A stretch of 64,000 nucleotides of DNA from contig CP025321.1 of NCBI GenBank assembly GCA_004014935.1, forward strand, positions 3,162,001 through 3,226,000, written 5' to 3'. The translations under genes were made by a program, and so were the position numbers. This document shows positions 29,361 through 38,445 of the stretch, piece by piece. The number at the start of each line of letters is the position of its first letter. The first letter of the stretch is position 1. The stretch is from Saccharomycopsis malanga (taxonomy: Eukaryota; Ascomycota; Saccharomycetes; Ascoideales; Saccharomycopsidaceae). The notes below the pieces were generated by a model, which was not told the DNA's origin, did not search any database, and was given only the letters and a program-made list of their open reading frames with translations.

Positions 29361-31118
29361 ATGGCATTGCTCAAGATAAAAGATTCAACTATGAGTTTGC
29401 AAAGTATGAGTCTGTTTTTAGTGCAGCGATCAATTGACCCTTTGAGTGGATTTTCCTACCCTCCGTTTTCAGCTGCGTTACCGGTTCCACAGGAGCTTCA
29501 GTTCTATCAAACCCTCGCTTGCTACGACTCGATCAATGAAGAGTACCAGATCAACAGAATCAAATACACTAGGGAAACTGAAATAGAGGATACAAGCAAA
29601 AGTGCTGGTAAAAGTGGTAGTGCCAGTCTTGTAGCCCGCTTACACAACCATCTTAATATATTATCGTACCACTTGCAAAACCAATTCAAGATATTTCCCG
29701 ACAAGTGCCATTATGCTGCAGTCAACGCCTTGGACTTGGACCAGATTGATGGCGAGTATCTTATCTCGGGGTCAAATGACGGCAGAGTAAAGTTATGGAA
29801 TGTGCAAGAATGCGATGCTGCTTCCCAGAATGCTAACCAGAATCAGGTGGTGCAGATTGGGGAAATAGCCCCACAGTTCAACACGGACGAGAACCGGCCA
29901 GACACCAACAACCGCACAATGTATGGGCACAACTATGGGATATCGCAGGTGAAATGGTGGCCGTTTGACACCGGGATTTTTGTGTCTTCGTCGTTCGACA
30001 AAACCGTCAAGTTGTGGGATACAGAGACTTTGCTGTTGCTTTATACCTTTAACAATGACAAGATGATGCCAACTCTGGTTCCAGAGCTTTACAGCATTCC
30101 TTCTAGCACTTTTAACAGCACATATTTTGGCCAAATATACTCTGTAGACTTTTCGTCTACACTTCAACATGGACTCCTTGGCATTGCAAGCCAAGGCACC
30201 AGTTTTGTCAAGATTCTCGACGTGAAGTCCGCTACAGTTGCAAACTATCTTTTTGGCCACACCAGCGATTCTATAACCTCGGTTAAATGGAACCCGGTGT
30301 TTCCCAACATCCTCGCTACTGGGAGCAACGGAGGAGAGATCAAAGTGTGGGACATAAGGCGTGGTGATAGCTGTATATATACTTTGAACATGCTAGATAA
30401 TTCGGCGTGGGACATGACAGGTCTTAAACAGAACAGCCCCACGTATTCGAAAGCACATACCCGTGCGGTAAATGGGCTTGTCTGGGCTCCTGACGGCACC
30501 GGTTTGGTTTCTGTGGGTATGGACAACAGTATCAAATGGTGGGATCTCCAGAAGGCAAAATTAACAGACATTGTGGGTGGGCGATCCATTACTAAAAACG
30601 CATTGGAAAGTCAATTGAAAAGGAGGCGACAACTTAATAGAAGAAGACAAATGGCGAAATCCAATGGTCTAGCTGATAAAGCACATGCAACAGCGCTAGC
30701 TGACCCAGAGAATCCTACCATTGACAACAAATTTCTTCAAACTATCAACCCTATTATCACTACTCAGCCAGAAGGAAATTATTTGTTTTATCCGTCATCA
30801 AAAATTTCAATATTCAACATGCCTTGTAGCAGTAAACCAAAACTAATGCGTGAGCTAAAGCGTACTGATTTGGCACACGAAAATCTCCTGGATGGGCTGG
30901 AGCCAGAACGTTACTGTAGTATAGTGCATGCTGGGGGATCAAAAAACAAATATTACACCGGCACCCTGAACGGCCTGATATATACTTGGGGTCCACAGTA
31001 TGACGTGCTTGACGACGATTCTGCTGATGAGGATACAAACTATGCCGAAAGAGCTTACAACTTGAAAAATGCTAAAACAACAGAAATTTTTAATGGCATT
31101 TACATCCCAAAGACCTAA
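29361..31118 (+). CDS. RAD28: Rad28/CSA-type WD40 protein
   Basis: 585 residues. Homologue of yeast Rad28 and human CSA (ERCC8), WD40 proteins linked to transcription-coupled repair and CUL4-type ubiquitin ligases. The N-terminal LVQRSIDPLSGF followed by HYAAVNALDLDQIDGEYLISGSNDGRVKLWNV matches the CSA pattern of a short leader then the first WD repeat. Further repeats: HNYGISQVKWWPFDTGIFVSSSFDKTVKLWDTETL, HTSDSITSVKWNPVFPNILATGSNGGEIKVWDIRRGD, HTRAVNGLVWAPDGTGLVSVGMDNSIKWWDL. It is longer than Rad28 (506 aa) because of a basic insertion after that repeat (about residues 410-445). The start could be 29361, 29391 or 29406; MSLFLVQRSIDP from 29406 gives the most family-like N-terminus. Its stop lies 3 bp from the stop of the converging HSM3 gene. 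Confidence 0.8.
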   Translation: MALLKIKDSTMSLQSMSLFLVQRSIDPLSGFSYPPFSAALPVPQELQFYQTLACYDSINEEYQINRIKYTRETEIEDTSKSAGKSGSASLVARLHNHLNILSYHLQNQFKIFPDKCHYAAVNALDLDQIDGEYLISGSNDGRVKLWNVQECDAASQNANQNQVVQIGEIAPQFNTDENRPDTNNRTMYGHNYGISQVKWWPFDTGIFVSSSFDKTVKLWDTETLLLLYTFNNDKMMPTLVPELYSIPSSTFNSTYFGQIYSVDFSSTLQHGLLGIASQGTSFVKILDVKSATVANYLFGHTSDSITSVKWNPVFPNILATGSNGGEIKVWDIRRGDSCIYTLNMLDNSAWDMTGLKQNSPTYSKAHTRAVNGLVWAPDGTGLVSVGMDNSIKWWDLQKAKLTDIVGGRSITKNALESQLKRRRQLNRRRQMAKSNGLADKAHATALADPENPTIDNKFLQTINPIITTQPEGNYLFYPSSKISIFNMPCSSKPKLMRELKRTDLAHENLLDGLEPERYCSIVHAGGSKNKYYTGTLNGLIYTWGPQYDVLDDDSADEDTNYAERAYNLKNAKTTEIFNGIYIPKT

Positions 31119-31121
31119 ATA

Positions 31122-32726
31122 TCATGTAGATGTTGTCTCGATCGCTGCTTGTACATGAGACGTACTGTATACATCGCCATTTGCAAACTTGATTTTCTGG
31201 CTTCTCAAGTCATTAAGCAATACAGTGTAATCTTTTTCCTTGTGTTGTGTGAGTACCGCTATCATGGTGTCAATAACTTCAATTTTTAGCTGGTTCAATG
31301 CGTAGTTTGTTGCAATGAGTACATCCTCGGGATCTTTTTTGTCTTGAGGCACGCGGCCGTTGTAGATAATGTAGTTGTTGAACACAACTGGAATCTCGTT
31401 AAGTAAATATATTATTGCATAGTAACGTTTGGACATGGCTAAAAGCAAACGCAAGGCATTAGTAGGAGTAAGTCTCTCAATAGACCGTACGGTCAAGTTC
31501 TGTTTTAACACAAGAAAGGCATTTTCTTCGGCAATCAAGTTGTTATAAATCTGGACTGTATTATTGACTAGCTCAATAGAACTCACATCGACTTCGAGCT
31601 GTATAACCTTCGGGTTTAGGCTCGACAAAAGAAGTCCATTGCTATTGTTGTGATCGTAGCGTGGGGAAACGACACTTTCAGACAAAATATGATATTGCTT
31701 GTTGAGCTCGATAAAAAGCTGCGGGAAACAGTAGGAGAAACTGGTGAAAAACTCAATCAACTCATTCAAAGAATAATGATCAGCACTAGCATATAATTGA
31801 AACAAATAATGAACTTGACTGCTAAACTTGTTGAATAAATATTGAGGATCAATATCGGTGCTGAACACTGCGGAATGCAAGTTGATCAACTTGTTCAAAT
31901 AGAAAAAGTCATCGTTTTCCAAAAAGCGCCCCTTATCATAAATGTACAAGTTATCAAAAATAGCAGAATGTGAAACAATTACCTGAGTTATTTGTTTGAA
32001 CATAGATAAGCTAAGATCCAAGACCCTCAATACCACAATAGTATCATTCGAGTTTTTCATAGCAAGAAGCAGCTGAATATTATCCTTAGTGAATATTTCA
32101 TTGAAAAGAGTGTTGTCATCTTTTATAAGTACCAATACATGGCTAAAAAATTTGTCTATAGTACTGACTACGCTAGTAGATGTCTCTGAACGCGAATACA
32201 TATGGAAAATTTCTGTGATGATACTCATGTCAATCTTACGAAGCTCGGCCAAACTAGCTTTCGTTATTAGTTGTATGGCCAACTTTTGGATCTTAGGATT
32301 AGACAGCTCAGCTAAACAAAGCTGAAATACTGTCGTGAAATTGTAGTGACCCTCAGGATCAAAATTGTTGAAAATTTCCATCGCCTGCGATAACCTGAGA
32401 TGATGCAATATTGACGACAATAACTCAATCAACACGTCACCTATATCATTAAGAAAATGGTAATTTGGAGAATTGATGAGAAAAAACAACAAACCAGTAA
32501 TTTTAAGAACATCTGGATTGATGATCTCTAAAACTGAAGCATTACTAACGCCTTTAAAGCTCTCAACAGCCACTTGGCTAAACACCAAGTTCGGTTCAAA
32601 CTTTGCTCTAAGCGCAAAGGTCTCAATAAGTCTTGTATCAATTGCACTTGTAACATCCCCAGAACTAACACCAACAAATAGAACAGTGAGATGCTCCACT
32701 ACAGATTGCTGAATAGGCTTCGACAT
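31122..32726 (-). CDS. HSM3: Probable Hsm3, 19S proteasome base-assembly chaperone
   Basis: 534 residues, all-helical HEAT/ARM-like composition, no signal or membrane span. The C-terminal third parallels yeast Hsm3: LLSSLNPKV, then ...NLIAEENAFLVLKQN, ERLTPTNALRLLLAMSKRYYAIIYLLNEIPVVFNNYII (Hsm3 has an equivalent '...YTSKFLLNEMPKVMGSLI' stretch), then a helix before a short polar tail. Hsm3 (480 aa in Saccharomyces) binds Rpt1/Rpt2 during proteasome base assembly and affects mismatch-repair phenotypes. Overall identity is low, so the call is moderate. The PACE-like site in the promoter adds support. It converges with RAD28 with a 3 bp gap. Confidence 0.68.
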   Translation of the reverse strand: MSKPIQQSVVEHLTVLFVGVSSGDVTSAIDTRLIETFALRAKFEPNLVFSQVAVESFKGVSNASVLEIINPDVLKITGLLFFLINSPNYHFLNDIGDVLIELLSSILHHLRLSQAMEIFNNFDPEGHYNFTTVFQLCLAELSNPKIQKLAIQLITKASLAELRKIDMSIITEIFHMYSRSETSTSVVSTIDKFFSHVLVLIKDDNTLFNEIFTKDNIQLLLAMKNSNDTIVVLRVLDLSLSMFKQITQVIVSHSAIFDNLYIYDKGRFLENDDFFYLNKLINLHSAVFSTDIDPQYLFNKFSSQVHYLFQLYASADHYSLNELIEFFTSFSYCFPQLFIELNKQYHILSESVVSPRYDHNNSNGLLLSSLNPKVIQLEVDVSSIELVNNTVQIYNNLIAEENAFLVLKQNLTVRSIERLTPTNALRLLLAMSKRYYAIIYLLNEIPVVFNNYIIYNGRVPQDKKDPEDVLIATNYALNQLKIEVIDTMIAVLTQHKEKDYTVLLNDLRSQKIKFANGDVYSTSHVQAAIETTST

Positions 32727-33011
32727 TATGGATCTCTTATATTTAAAAGGTTTATCACTTTAATCAGTCCATCCACAATTCCCAAAATTAAAATTGTCAC
32801 CAATTTAAAATCAATTCAAATTATTTACTACTGACAAAATTCTCATAGACTCTTGATAATTAACAACTTCTTCTTCTTCTTCCCCCGTTTATACCTAGTT
32901 TGCCACTCAGGTCACATGTGCTCCTCTTTTTTCTAAAAATCTCGAAAAGGTTTTGAAGGTTTATAGCATTATATTGAAAATATATTGAGGGGAAAAAAAG
33001 CAAACATCACA
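32727..33011. promoter_or_regulatory. Divergent promoter HSM3 / NCE101 with PACE-like element
   Basis: 285 bp. TTTGCCACT at 32899-32907 reads AGTGGCAAA on the minus strand, one base from the Rpn4-bound PACE consensus GGTGGCAAA, about 175 bp upstream of HSM3. Proteasome subunits and assembly factors commonly carry this element; that is family knowledge, the site itself is a sequence match. Confidence 0.5.
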
Positions 33012-33247
33012 ATGGCTCTGTATCCATATCTTCTTTCTAGGTATGTGTTAATCTCAGACGTAGATAGTAGGGCGGGTCGATATTAACAAACTGTAGAACA
33101 TTAGACCCTATATTTGCCGTGGCAGTTGGCGCTACTGCATACTACACCTATGAACAAAGAGTGGGACGCAAGGAGGGCCATACTTTGAATGAACTAGTTG
33201 TTAAGCGCTTTAGACAGTTTAGCAATGGTGAGGATGGTACTAAATAA
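33012..33247 (+). CDS. NCE101: Nce101 (spliced)
   Basis: Small single-span protein implicated in non-classical export of leaderless proteins. CDS is join(33012..33040, 33097..33247), 59 residues. Donor GTATGT at 33041, branch TATTAAC at 33081-33087, acceptor CTGTAG ending 33096. Spliced product: MALYPYLLSRTLDPIFAVAV, then GATAYYTYEQRVGRKEGHTL, NELVVKRF. The family pattern of Saccharomyces Nce101 (53 aa), a short leader, LLxKxxDPxxAIxVG, YYxYERxxGRxxGHxLxELxKRR, is clear, and the yeast gene also has an intron near its 5' end. It is divergent from HSM3. Confidence 0.92.
33041..33096 (+). other. NCE101 intron
   Basis: 56 nt, same length as the PET191 intron; donor GTATGT, branch variant TATTAAC, acceptor TAG. 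Confidence 0.88.
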
Positions 33248-34078
33248 GGCTAATAGAAGGCTGTCAATTGTTGATCTCAGGTTTATTAAATATTGGTAAT
33301 AAATTTTACTAAAGTCTTGTAACATAGTTTTATTTTTTGAACGGATATGTAAAAGTGGTTTCTTAAATGTTTATGTAATATTTGGCCAATTATAACATAA
33401 GAAATACAATGATCTTTCACATTGTTCTGTCTTTCTGAGCTATGTCTTGCATTGAATTGATTGGCATTCTTGTATGAGTATGGAACATTGAATATTAATG
33501 CTGAAGAAGGCTATCAACACATATGAAATAGCAAATAATTCCAGCAACCATTTGTTCTCAGCCTTGCAGTCTTTTAGCATTGAATAAATGCTACTATAAA
33601 AGAAAGTAAGCAGCGGGGCCGGATGGCTCAGTGGCCAGTACTCTCGAAAAGGAGAGAAAAAAGCCTAACAGGTTCAAGGATGAGTCGATTATGAGTATAT
33701 GGTTGGGTTTTCTCCGCTGGGTTTTAGCAAGTCCATATAGACATAGGGCGTATATACCAAACTAATATTTATTGGGCTCAAAATATAAGATACTATTATT
33801 AAAGAAGGTAACGCCTGTCATACTTGATGTACCCATAAAAATGCTATGACATATTCAAGGTGAGAATTGTTGAGATGAATATATTCTAGAGATCCCCAGT
33901 TGAGTAGGTTTAGTATAATAAACCAAACTTTTGATAAAAAATTACCATACATCAAGCGGATAGCTACTACATCCGTTTAGCAATATTCTTATATCCTTCT
34001 AACATTAATACAAGTATATACTATAATCAAAAAACTAAGACATCTTTTAAAAGCTGTTGAACATAAATCTATAGCTAA
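33248..34078. other. Convergent intergenic, NCE101 / decarboxylase
   Basis: 831 bp containing the SINE-like element described at 33610-33800. The rest is AT-rich and unremarkable. Confidence 0.6.
33610..33800 (+). mobile_element. SINE-like element, copy A (longest)
   Basis: About 191 bp, flanked by an imperfect 11 bp direct repeat (AAAGAAAGTAA at 33599-33609, AAAGAAGGTAA at 33801-33811). The head resembles a degenerate tRNA: box A TGGCTCAGTGG at 33624-33634, a CTCTC/GAGAG hairpin at 33641-33656 and a partial box B GGTTCAAGG at 33671-33679. The acceptor strands do not pair, so it is not a working tRNA. The body (TTGGGTTTTCTCCGCTGGG, then AGCAAGTCC) and 3' end (ATTGGGCTCAAAATATAAGA, then TACTATTATT) are shared with copies B-D. 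Interpretation as a tRNA-derived SINE is inference from head, tail and flanking repeat. Confidence 0.7.
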
Positions 34079-35671
34079 CTAACCTCTTTTCTCAAGAAGC
34101 TCCCCTGTAGCAACGATATCCTCTATCAATTTGTCTACAAACTGTGTAGTAAGCTTAGGGTTGATGAAAACAATGCGGAAAAACTCGCCCTTAGCCTGAG
34201 GGTGTTTTTGGTCTGGATACGGTGAATAGTCTATGAGATACTTTCCCTTTTCGTGCAACTTGTGCGATATGACTCTTGTAATTTCGGTATAATCTGCAGG
34301 GGCAGTATCGTATGGATTGTAGTAGAAACATACTTGAAGACAAGGCACCGCAGACTTGCCTACGGTCTTAAAACTGTTAAGCAAAGTAAACCTGCTGTCA
34401 TGCCCTATACTTTCTGAGAAATATTCTGCAATACTATAGGCGTACTCCACACGTTTCTGGAATCCTGCTCTACCGTAGAAATACCAACTGAGATAGAACT
34501 TTAATGCGTCTGCTCTTCTACCACATCCCAACGTTCCGTCCGCCAAATCAAAGTTATCGGGGCCATCTAAGGTGCTGATGTCGTCGGACAACGATCTATG
34601 GAACAAGTATGGAGCGTTGAGTGAGTTTGAGTCCTGGAACCGTTTTTCGTTTTGAAGAAGCAAAAAAGAACAGGTTGTAGGGACACCCAATTGTTTATGA
34701 GGATTTGAAGTGATAGAATGTGCTTTTTCTATACCTCTCAACTTGTGCTTCAATTTGTCACTGAAGATAAAGTTACCACCCCAGGATCCATCAACATGAA
34801 GCCACAAGTTGTGATTCTCGGCAACCTTGGCGATCTCTTCAATTGGATCAAAGGAGCCGAAAACTGTTGTCCCTGCTGTGGCATTGATGTAGAATGGAGT
34901 AAAACCTTTCAGCTTTGCATCTAGGATCTTTGCTTGCAAATCTTGTACATCCATTTCACCACTGGAATTGACAGCGACCTTGAAAACTGCATCTGATCCA
35001 ATTCCGCAAAGAATAGCGCTTTTCACCAAGCTATAGTGCGAATGGCTAGAAGTGAACACTGCAAACCTGTGGGTTCCATTCCCACTGGTTTTAGTATCCG
35101 GAAACAAGTATACCTTTGCCATGTGCATGCTAGTAATGTTAGACCATGATCCGCCGGAGAAGGTCAACCCACCGCAGGCAGTGTTGTTTCTACCATAGAA
35201 TAATCTGGCATACTCTCTGCCCACCTTCTTCTCAATCACGGACAATGCAGGAGACACTGAGAACACATGTGAGTTCGTGTTTAAAATCGATAATACCATG
35301 TCCGAGATAAGCCCAATAGGGTTGGTAGACGCATATAGTTTATCCAAAAACCCAAGACTCCAGGTGTTAACGCTCGTCTCCAAAATTAGATCCACCTGTC
35401 CAAGGACCTTTTCCAACCCTGTGGTGCTTCCAGCACCGTAGCCATGTTCTGGAACTTCTATTTTCCCACTGCCCACCAACTCCTCGTATAACGTTGGTCC
35501 GTCGTATCTCTCGCCCACCAGAGCCTCTGGAGACTCTCTCACATACCGCACAAGCCTCTGGCTGACATTGCTTAAAAGGTACTCGAGGACTGCGACGTCC
35601 TGTTCGTTGCTCACAAGTGCTTTGGTATGCGTCATCTCTGTTCCTGGTCTTTTCACCTCATCTTGGCCCAT
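34079..35671 (-). CDS. Group II PLP decarboxylase (glutamate/cysteine-sulfinate type)
   Basis: 530 residues. Pyridoxal-phosphate amino-acid decarboxylase of the family containing glutamate, aspartate and cysteine-sulfinate decarboxylases. Visible: the GGLTFSGGSWSNITSMHMAK substrate/PLP region (~167-186), TSSHSHYSLVKSA (His stacking on PLP, ~208-219), NATAGTTVFGSFDPIEEI, the aspartate in HVDGSWGG (D294) that pairs with the PLP nitrogen, and the PLP lysine K326 in SITSNPHKQLGVP. This pattern is closer to animal-type CSAD/GADL1 than to the bacterial/yeast Gad1 class. The likely reaction is decarboxylation of an acidic amino acid, for example aspartate to beta-alanine for pantothenate, or cysteine sulfinate to hypotaurine; the substrate cannot be decided here. 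No targeting peptide. Start at the ATG complementary to 35669-35671. Confidence 0.88.
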   Translation of the reverse strand: MGQDEVKRPGTEMTHTKALVSNEQDVAVLEYLLSNVSQRLVRYVRESPEALVGERYDGPTLYEELVGSGKIEVPEHGYGAGSTTGLEKVLGQVDLILETSVNTWSLGFLDKLYASTNPIGLISDMVLSILNTNSHVFSVSPALSVIEKKVGREYARLFYGRNNTACGGLTFSGGSWSNITSMHMAKVYLFPDTKTSGNGTHRFAVFTSSHSHYSLVKSAILCGIGSDAVFKVAVNSSGEMDVQDLQAKILDAKLKGFTPFYINATAGTTVFGSFDPIEEIAKVAENHNLWLHVDGSWGGNFIFSDKLKHKLRGIEKAHSITSNPHKQLGVPTTCSFLLLQNEKRFQDSNSLNAPYLFHRSLSDDISTLDGPDNFDLADGTLGCGRRADALKFYLSWYFYGRAGFQKRVEYAYSIAEYFSESIGHDSRFTLLNSFKTVGKSAVPCLQVCFYYNPYDTAPADYTEITRVISHKLHEKGKYLIDYSPYPDQKHPQAKGEFFRIVFINPKLTTQFVDKLIEDIVATGELLEKRG

Positions 35672-36147
35672 GAATCAGCTCCTAAAAAATTTGATCTGAT
35701 CGCCGCATCTAACGGTAGAAATCTCGGTACCGCTGCAACGGTACCTCCAAAGACGTTATCCATCATGATATATTCAACATGCACCGAAATCATTCTCATA
35801 TATTCAAATATCAACATATAGGTATATATATAAACTTTTACTTTAATTAAACCTAGTATTTATTGACGTATCAACTACTGTGTGCATCAAATCAATCACT
35901 TTATCTAATACTATCCTTTTGAATCAATCTATACGTATATACCTCTGGTTCTTTTTTGTTTTACAATTCCTAATACACACCACCCTTGTATTGATACACA
36001 CTATTATTACATCAATGCAGTTCCTCCTTATTTTCTCCCCTAAAAAACTGCTATTGTCTTTCCCTTTCTCCACCCAATATTATACAAGATTATGAGCACT
36101 GGGCCTCATCTTCAATAGAGGCCTACTAAGAGTTGTTGAGACGAGAG
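35672..36147. promoter_or_regulatory. Divergent promoter, decarboxylase / PEX2
   Basis: 476 bp. Three CGGTA pentamers at 35713, 35725 and 35739, the last two extended to CGGTACC, lie 42-75 bp upstream of the decarboxylase ATG. CGG-containing repeats of this kind are typical targets of Zn2Cys6 activators (inference). Confidence 0.45.
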
Positions 36148-37881
36148 ATGCCGCGTCATCCAAGGCAAAATCTGGTATTTATTGAGATTGTGAGTGTTCT
36201 GTTTCGTTTCATAACAACCAAGACGTTATATGCAATAATGGCGTGGCTATCGACATTACGCCCGCAAACAAGGGTGTCTCAATTGGATGCCGTAGTGCTT
36301 GATCAAGAGATATATGATTTGTTACTTCAACAAGTCACGGCAACGTTCTCTGAGTTCCACAAGTCATTTTTAACACATCACAAAGACGAGATACAATTGG
36401 CTCTCAAGTCGCTCATTTTTAAGTACACTCTTTGGGACAATTCCAATACTTATGGATATTTACTTCAAAACCTATCGCTTGTCGACAACCGATCCAAACA
36501 TGCCATCTCCAGGGCTACAAAAACTTTATACTACCTTGTATTTATCCTAGGTGATTATGGCTACCACAAGTTGACGTCCTACGTCTTCACTTTGGATGAG
36601 GATGACTTACAAGATGAATTATCTGAGACCAGTGGCCCAGAGCGTACCAGGGTGCTTTGGAAACTAAGATGTGTGCAATATCTCAAGCCTTTATTGATGC
36701 ATGCTACAAACTGTTTCAAGGTCTTCAAGTTGATCAATTTTCTACGGTTTTTGGTTGACGGCAAGTACAACTCCTTGCGGTTCTTTATTCTTAGTATTGG
36801 AACAAAGGTCCACTCGCTAGACATGGAAAAACTCAACAAGGGTAACGTCAACTACGAGTTCCAGAACAGACAAATTATATGGAACACTCTTATAGAGTTT
36901 GTAGTTTTCCTTTTACCTCTAGTTATGAGGCTTAAGATCCTTAGAGCGCATAGAAAAAAGAGTTTAAAACTCTTTAAGAAAGACTTTTGGCAAAAGTTCA
37001 GGTTCTTTTCTTTTTGGTCAGATTATTTCAGCGGCAAATTCTTTAACGACCGTTATGATGCTCTCAAAGAAGACAATGTCAGCACCGCTTCTAGCCCTGA
37101 AAAATCAACCAATGATAAACATAAACGCTCTGCCAAAGGCAAACTATACTGGCTTCCAGAGTCACAGTGCGCAATATGTTACGAAAACCATAACCCAATC
37201 AACTCTGGAAATGGCCTCCCTGGAACCGGCTCTAATTTTACAGGGTCTTCCACCGAAAACATGATCACCAATCCTTATATAACCAATTGTGGTCACATTT
37301 ACAGCTACCTCTGCGTACTTGAGAAGCTTGAAAGACACTCTACAGGAAAAAGCCTCAGCGATCTTGTACGGATCGATGCTGAGCCCAATGAAGATGAAGA
37401 GGTAGGTAGTGATGACAGTGATAATGATGACTACGGTTATTGGAGATGTCTCAGATGCAATCGCCGAGTTCTCTGGTGTCTGCCTTTTGATGACTACAAT
37501 CCAGAAGCTATTGTCGTCTCTCATGATGGCCCTGCCCAACAAGGCAATAATCAGGAAGACCATAGTCGTGATGACTCCTTGATAGAGGAATCTTACCAAA
37601 ATATTACCGAGTCTCAGCTTGCATCAAAATTTTTAGACTCCACAGTCATCGACCAACGTCAACATATTAGCCCCCATGATGAAAATAAAACCCACCATGT
37701 CTCAACACTCTCAGACAGCTCAAGCGCTAGCTATGCAAGCATTGAAAGAAATGTACACACGGAAAATCAGTATGAAGAAGACCACTTCAATAGTGGAAGC
37801 GAAGACGATAATGACGAATTGCTCGAAGAAAATGAAGATTACGACGATGCTGATGATTTTGATGAGTCTTTTGAGTTGTAG
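36148..37881 (+). CDS. PEX2: Pex2, peroxisomal RING E3 subunit
   Basis: Peroxisomal membrane ubiquitin ligase acting with Pex10 and Pex12 in Pex5 recycling. The first ATG in frame is 36148 (577 aa). An in-frame ATG at 36238 (MAWLSTLRPQTRVSQLDAVVLD, 547 aa) gives the more family-like N-terminus, so the start is uncertain. N-terminal Pex2 domain: VSQLDAVVLDQEIYDLLLQQ and membrane-associated helices to about residue 290 (IEFVVFLLPLVMRLKILRAHRKKS). The RING begins at C341 (CAIC), continues NCGHIYSYLC and closes with CLRC at ~434. The usual fifth zinc ligand (CxHxxC) is Ser here. A loop with an acidic run lengthens the RING. After the RING is a long acidic, Ser-rich tail of about 130 residues, making the protein longer than most Pex2. 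Confidence 0.87.
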   Translation: MPRHPRQNLVFIEIVSVLFRFITTKTLYAIMAWLSTLRPQTRVSQLDAVVLDQEIYDLLLQQVTATFSEFHKSFLTHHKDEIQLALKSLIFKYTLWDNSNTYGYLLQNLSLVDNRSKHAISRATKTLYYLVFILGDYGYHKLTSYVFTLDEDDLQDELSETSGPERTRVLWKLRCVQYLKPLLMHATNCFKVFKLINFLRFLVDGKYNSLRFFILSIGTKVHSLDMEKLNKGNVNYEFQNRQIIWNTLIEFVVFLLPLVMRLKILRAHRKKSLKLFKKDFWQKFRFFSFWSDYFSGKFFNDRYDALKEDNVSTASSPEKSTNDKHKRSAKGKLYWLPESQCAICYENHNPINSGNGLPGTGSNFTGSSTENMITNPYITNCGHIYSYLCVLEKLERHSTGKSLSDLVRIDAEPNEDEEVGSDDSDNDDYGYWRCLRCNRRVLWCLPFDDYNPEAIVVSHDGPAQQGNNQEDHSRDDSLIEESYQNITESQLASKFLDSTVIDQRQHISPHDENKTHHVSTLSDSSSASYASIERNVHTENQYEEDHFNSGSEDDNDELLEENEDYDDADDFDESFEL

Positions 37882-38230
37882 AATATAATGGTCATTTTGT
37901 CAAACATATTATTTTCTTTATTTCCTAGCAAATATAAAAGTTTATTCTTAAGTCAAGTGCTCGTATTGCTACACTTCTTTTTCGTAGATTATCTGAAACC
38001 TGAAACTTTACAAATTTTAATATATATAGGCGAGACAGATTTTCAAGAGTACTAAAACAGTAACAGTAAAGAACTTTTGGCTTGAAAGTAGATGACTTAT
38101 TTACGTTTCAAAATCAATTGATCACAATACAAAATTCTAACAGTGCAACTGTCTGAAACATGACCTTGACGTGTACTTACTTTCCAACCCATCGGGTGTT
38201 TAAAAAAGCTAGCGAGAATATTCTGATAAC

Positions 38231-38340
38231 AGTGACATGATTGGGTTTTCCCCATTGTGTTTTACCAACTCCCTTCAAAAATAGCGCGTACATATGTAAC
38301 TGATATCTGCTGGGCTCGAAATATATGATTATTATTATTA
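38231..38340 (+). mobile_element. SINE-like element, copy B
   Basis: About 110 bp matching copies A and C in the body (ATGATTGGGTTTTCCCC, then TTTTACCAACTCCC) and copies A and D at the 3' end (AACTGATATCTGCTGGGCTC, then GAAATATATGATT and ATTATTATTA). The A-box head is not recognisable, so it is 5'-shortened or diverged. It ends 33 bp from the 3' end of tRNA-Cys. No clear flanking repeat is seen. Confidence 0.7.
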
Positions 38341-38373
38341 AAAATTGCATCATCACATTGATGAGAAAAAAAA

Positions 38374-38445
38374 AGTTTGCACCCAGGATCGAACTGGGGA
38401 CCAACAGATTTGCAATCTGCTGCGCTACCGCTGCGCCATACAAAC
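38374..38445 (-). tRNA. tRNA-Cys (anticodon GCA)
   Basis: 72 nt on the minus strand starting GTTTGTATGGCGCAGCGG. Acceptor GTTTGTA pairs with TGCAAAC, followed by discriminator U as usual for tRNA-Cys. Box A TGGCGCAGCGG and box B GTTCGATCC are intact; the anticodon arm AGATTGCAAATCT carries GCA. No intron. Confidence 0.97.

Noticed and set aside
33610-33700. Functional tRNA gene (A box, hairpin with CTCGAAA)
   Set aside because: Acceptor strands do not pair, the D-stem is broken and box B lacks the conserved final C. It is better explained as the head of the SINE-like element.
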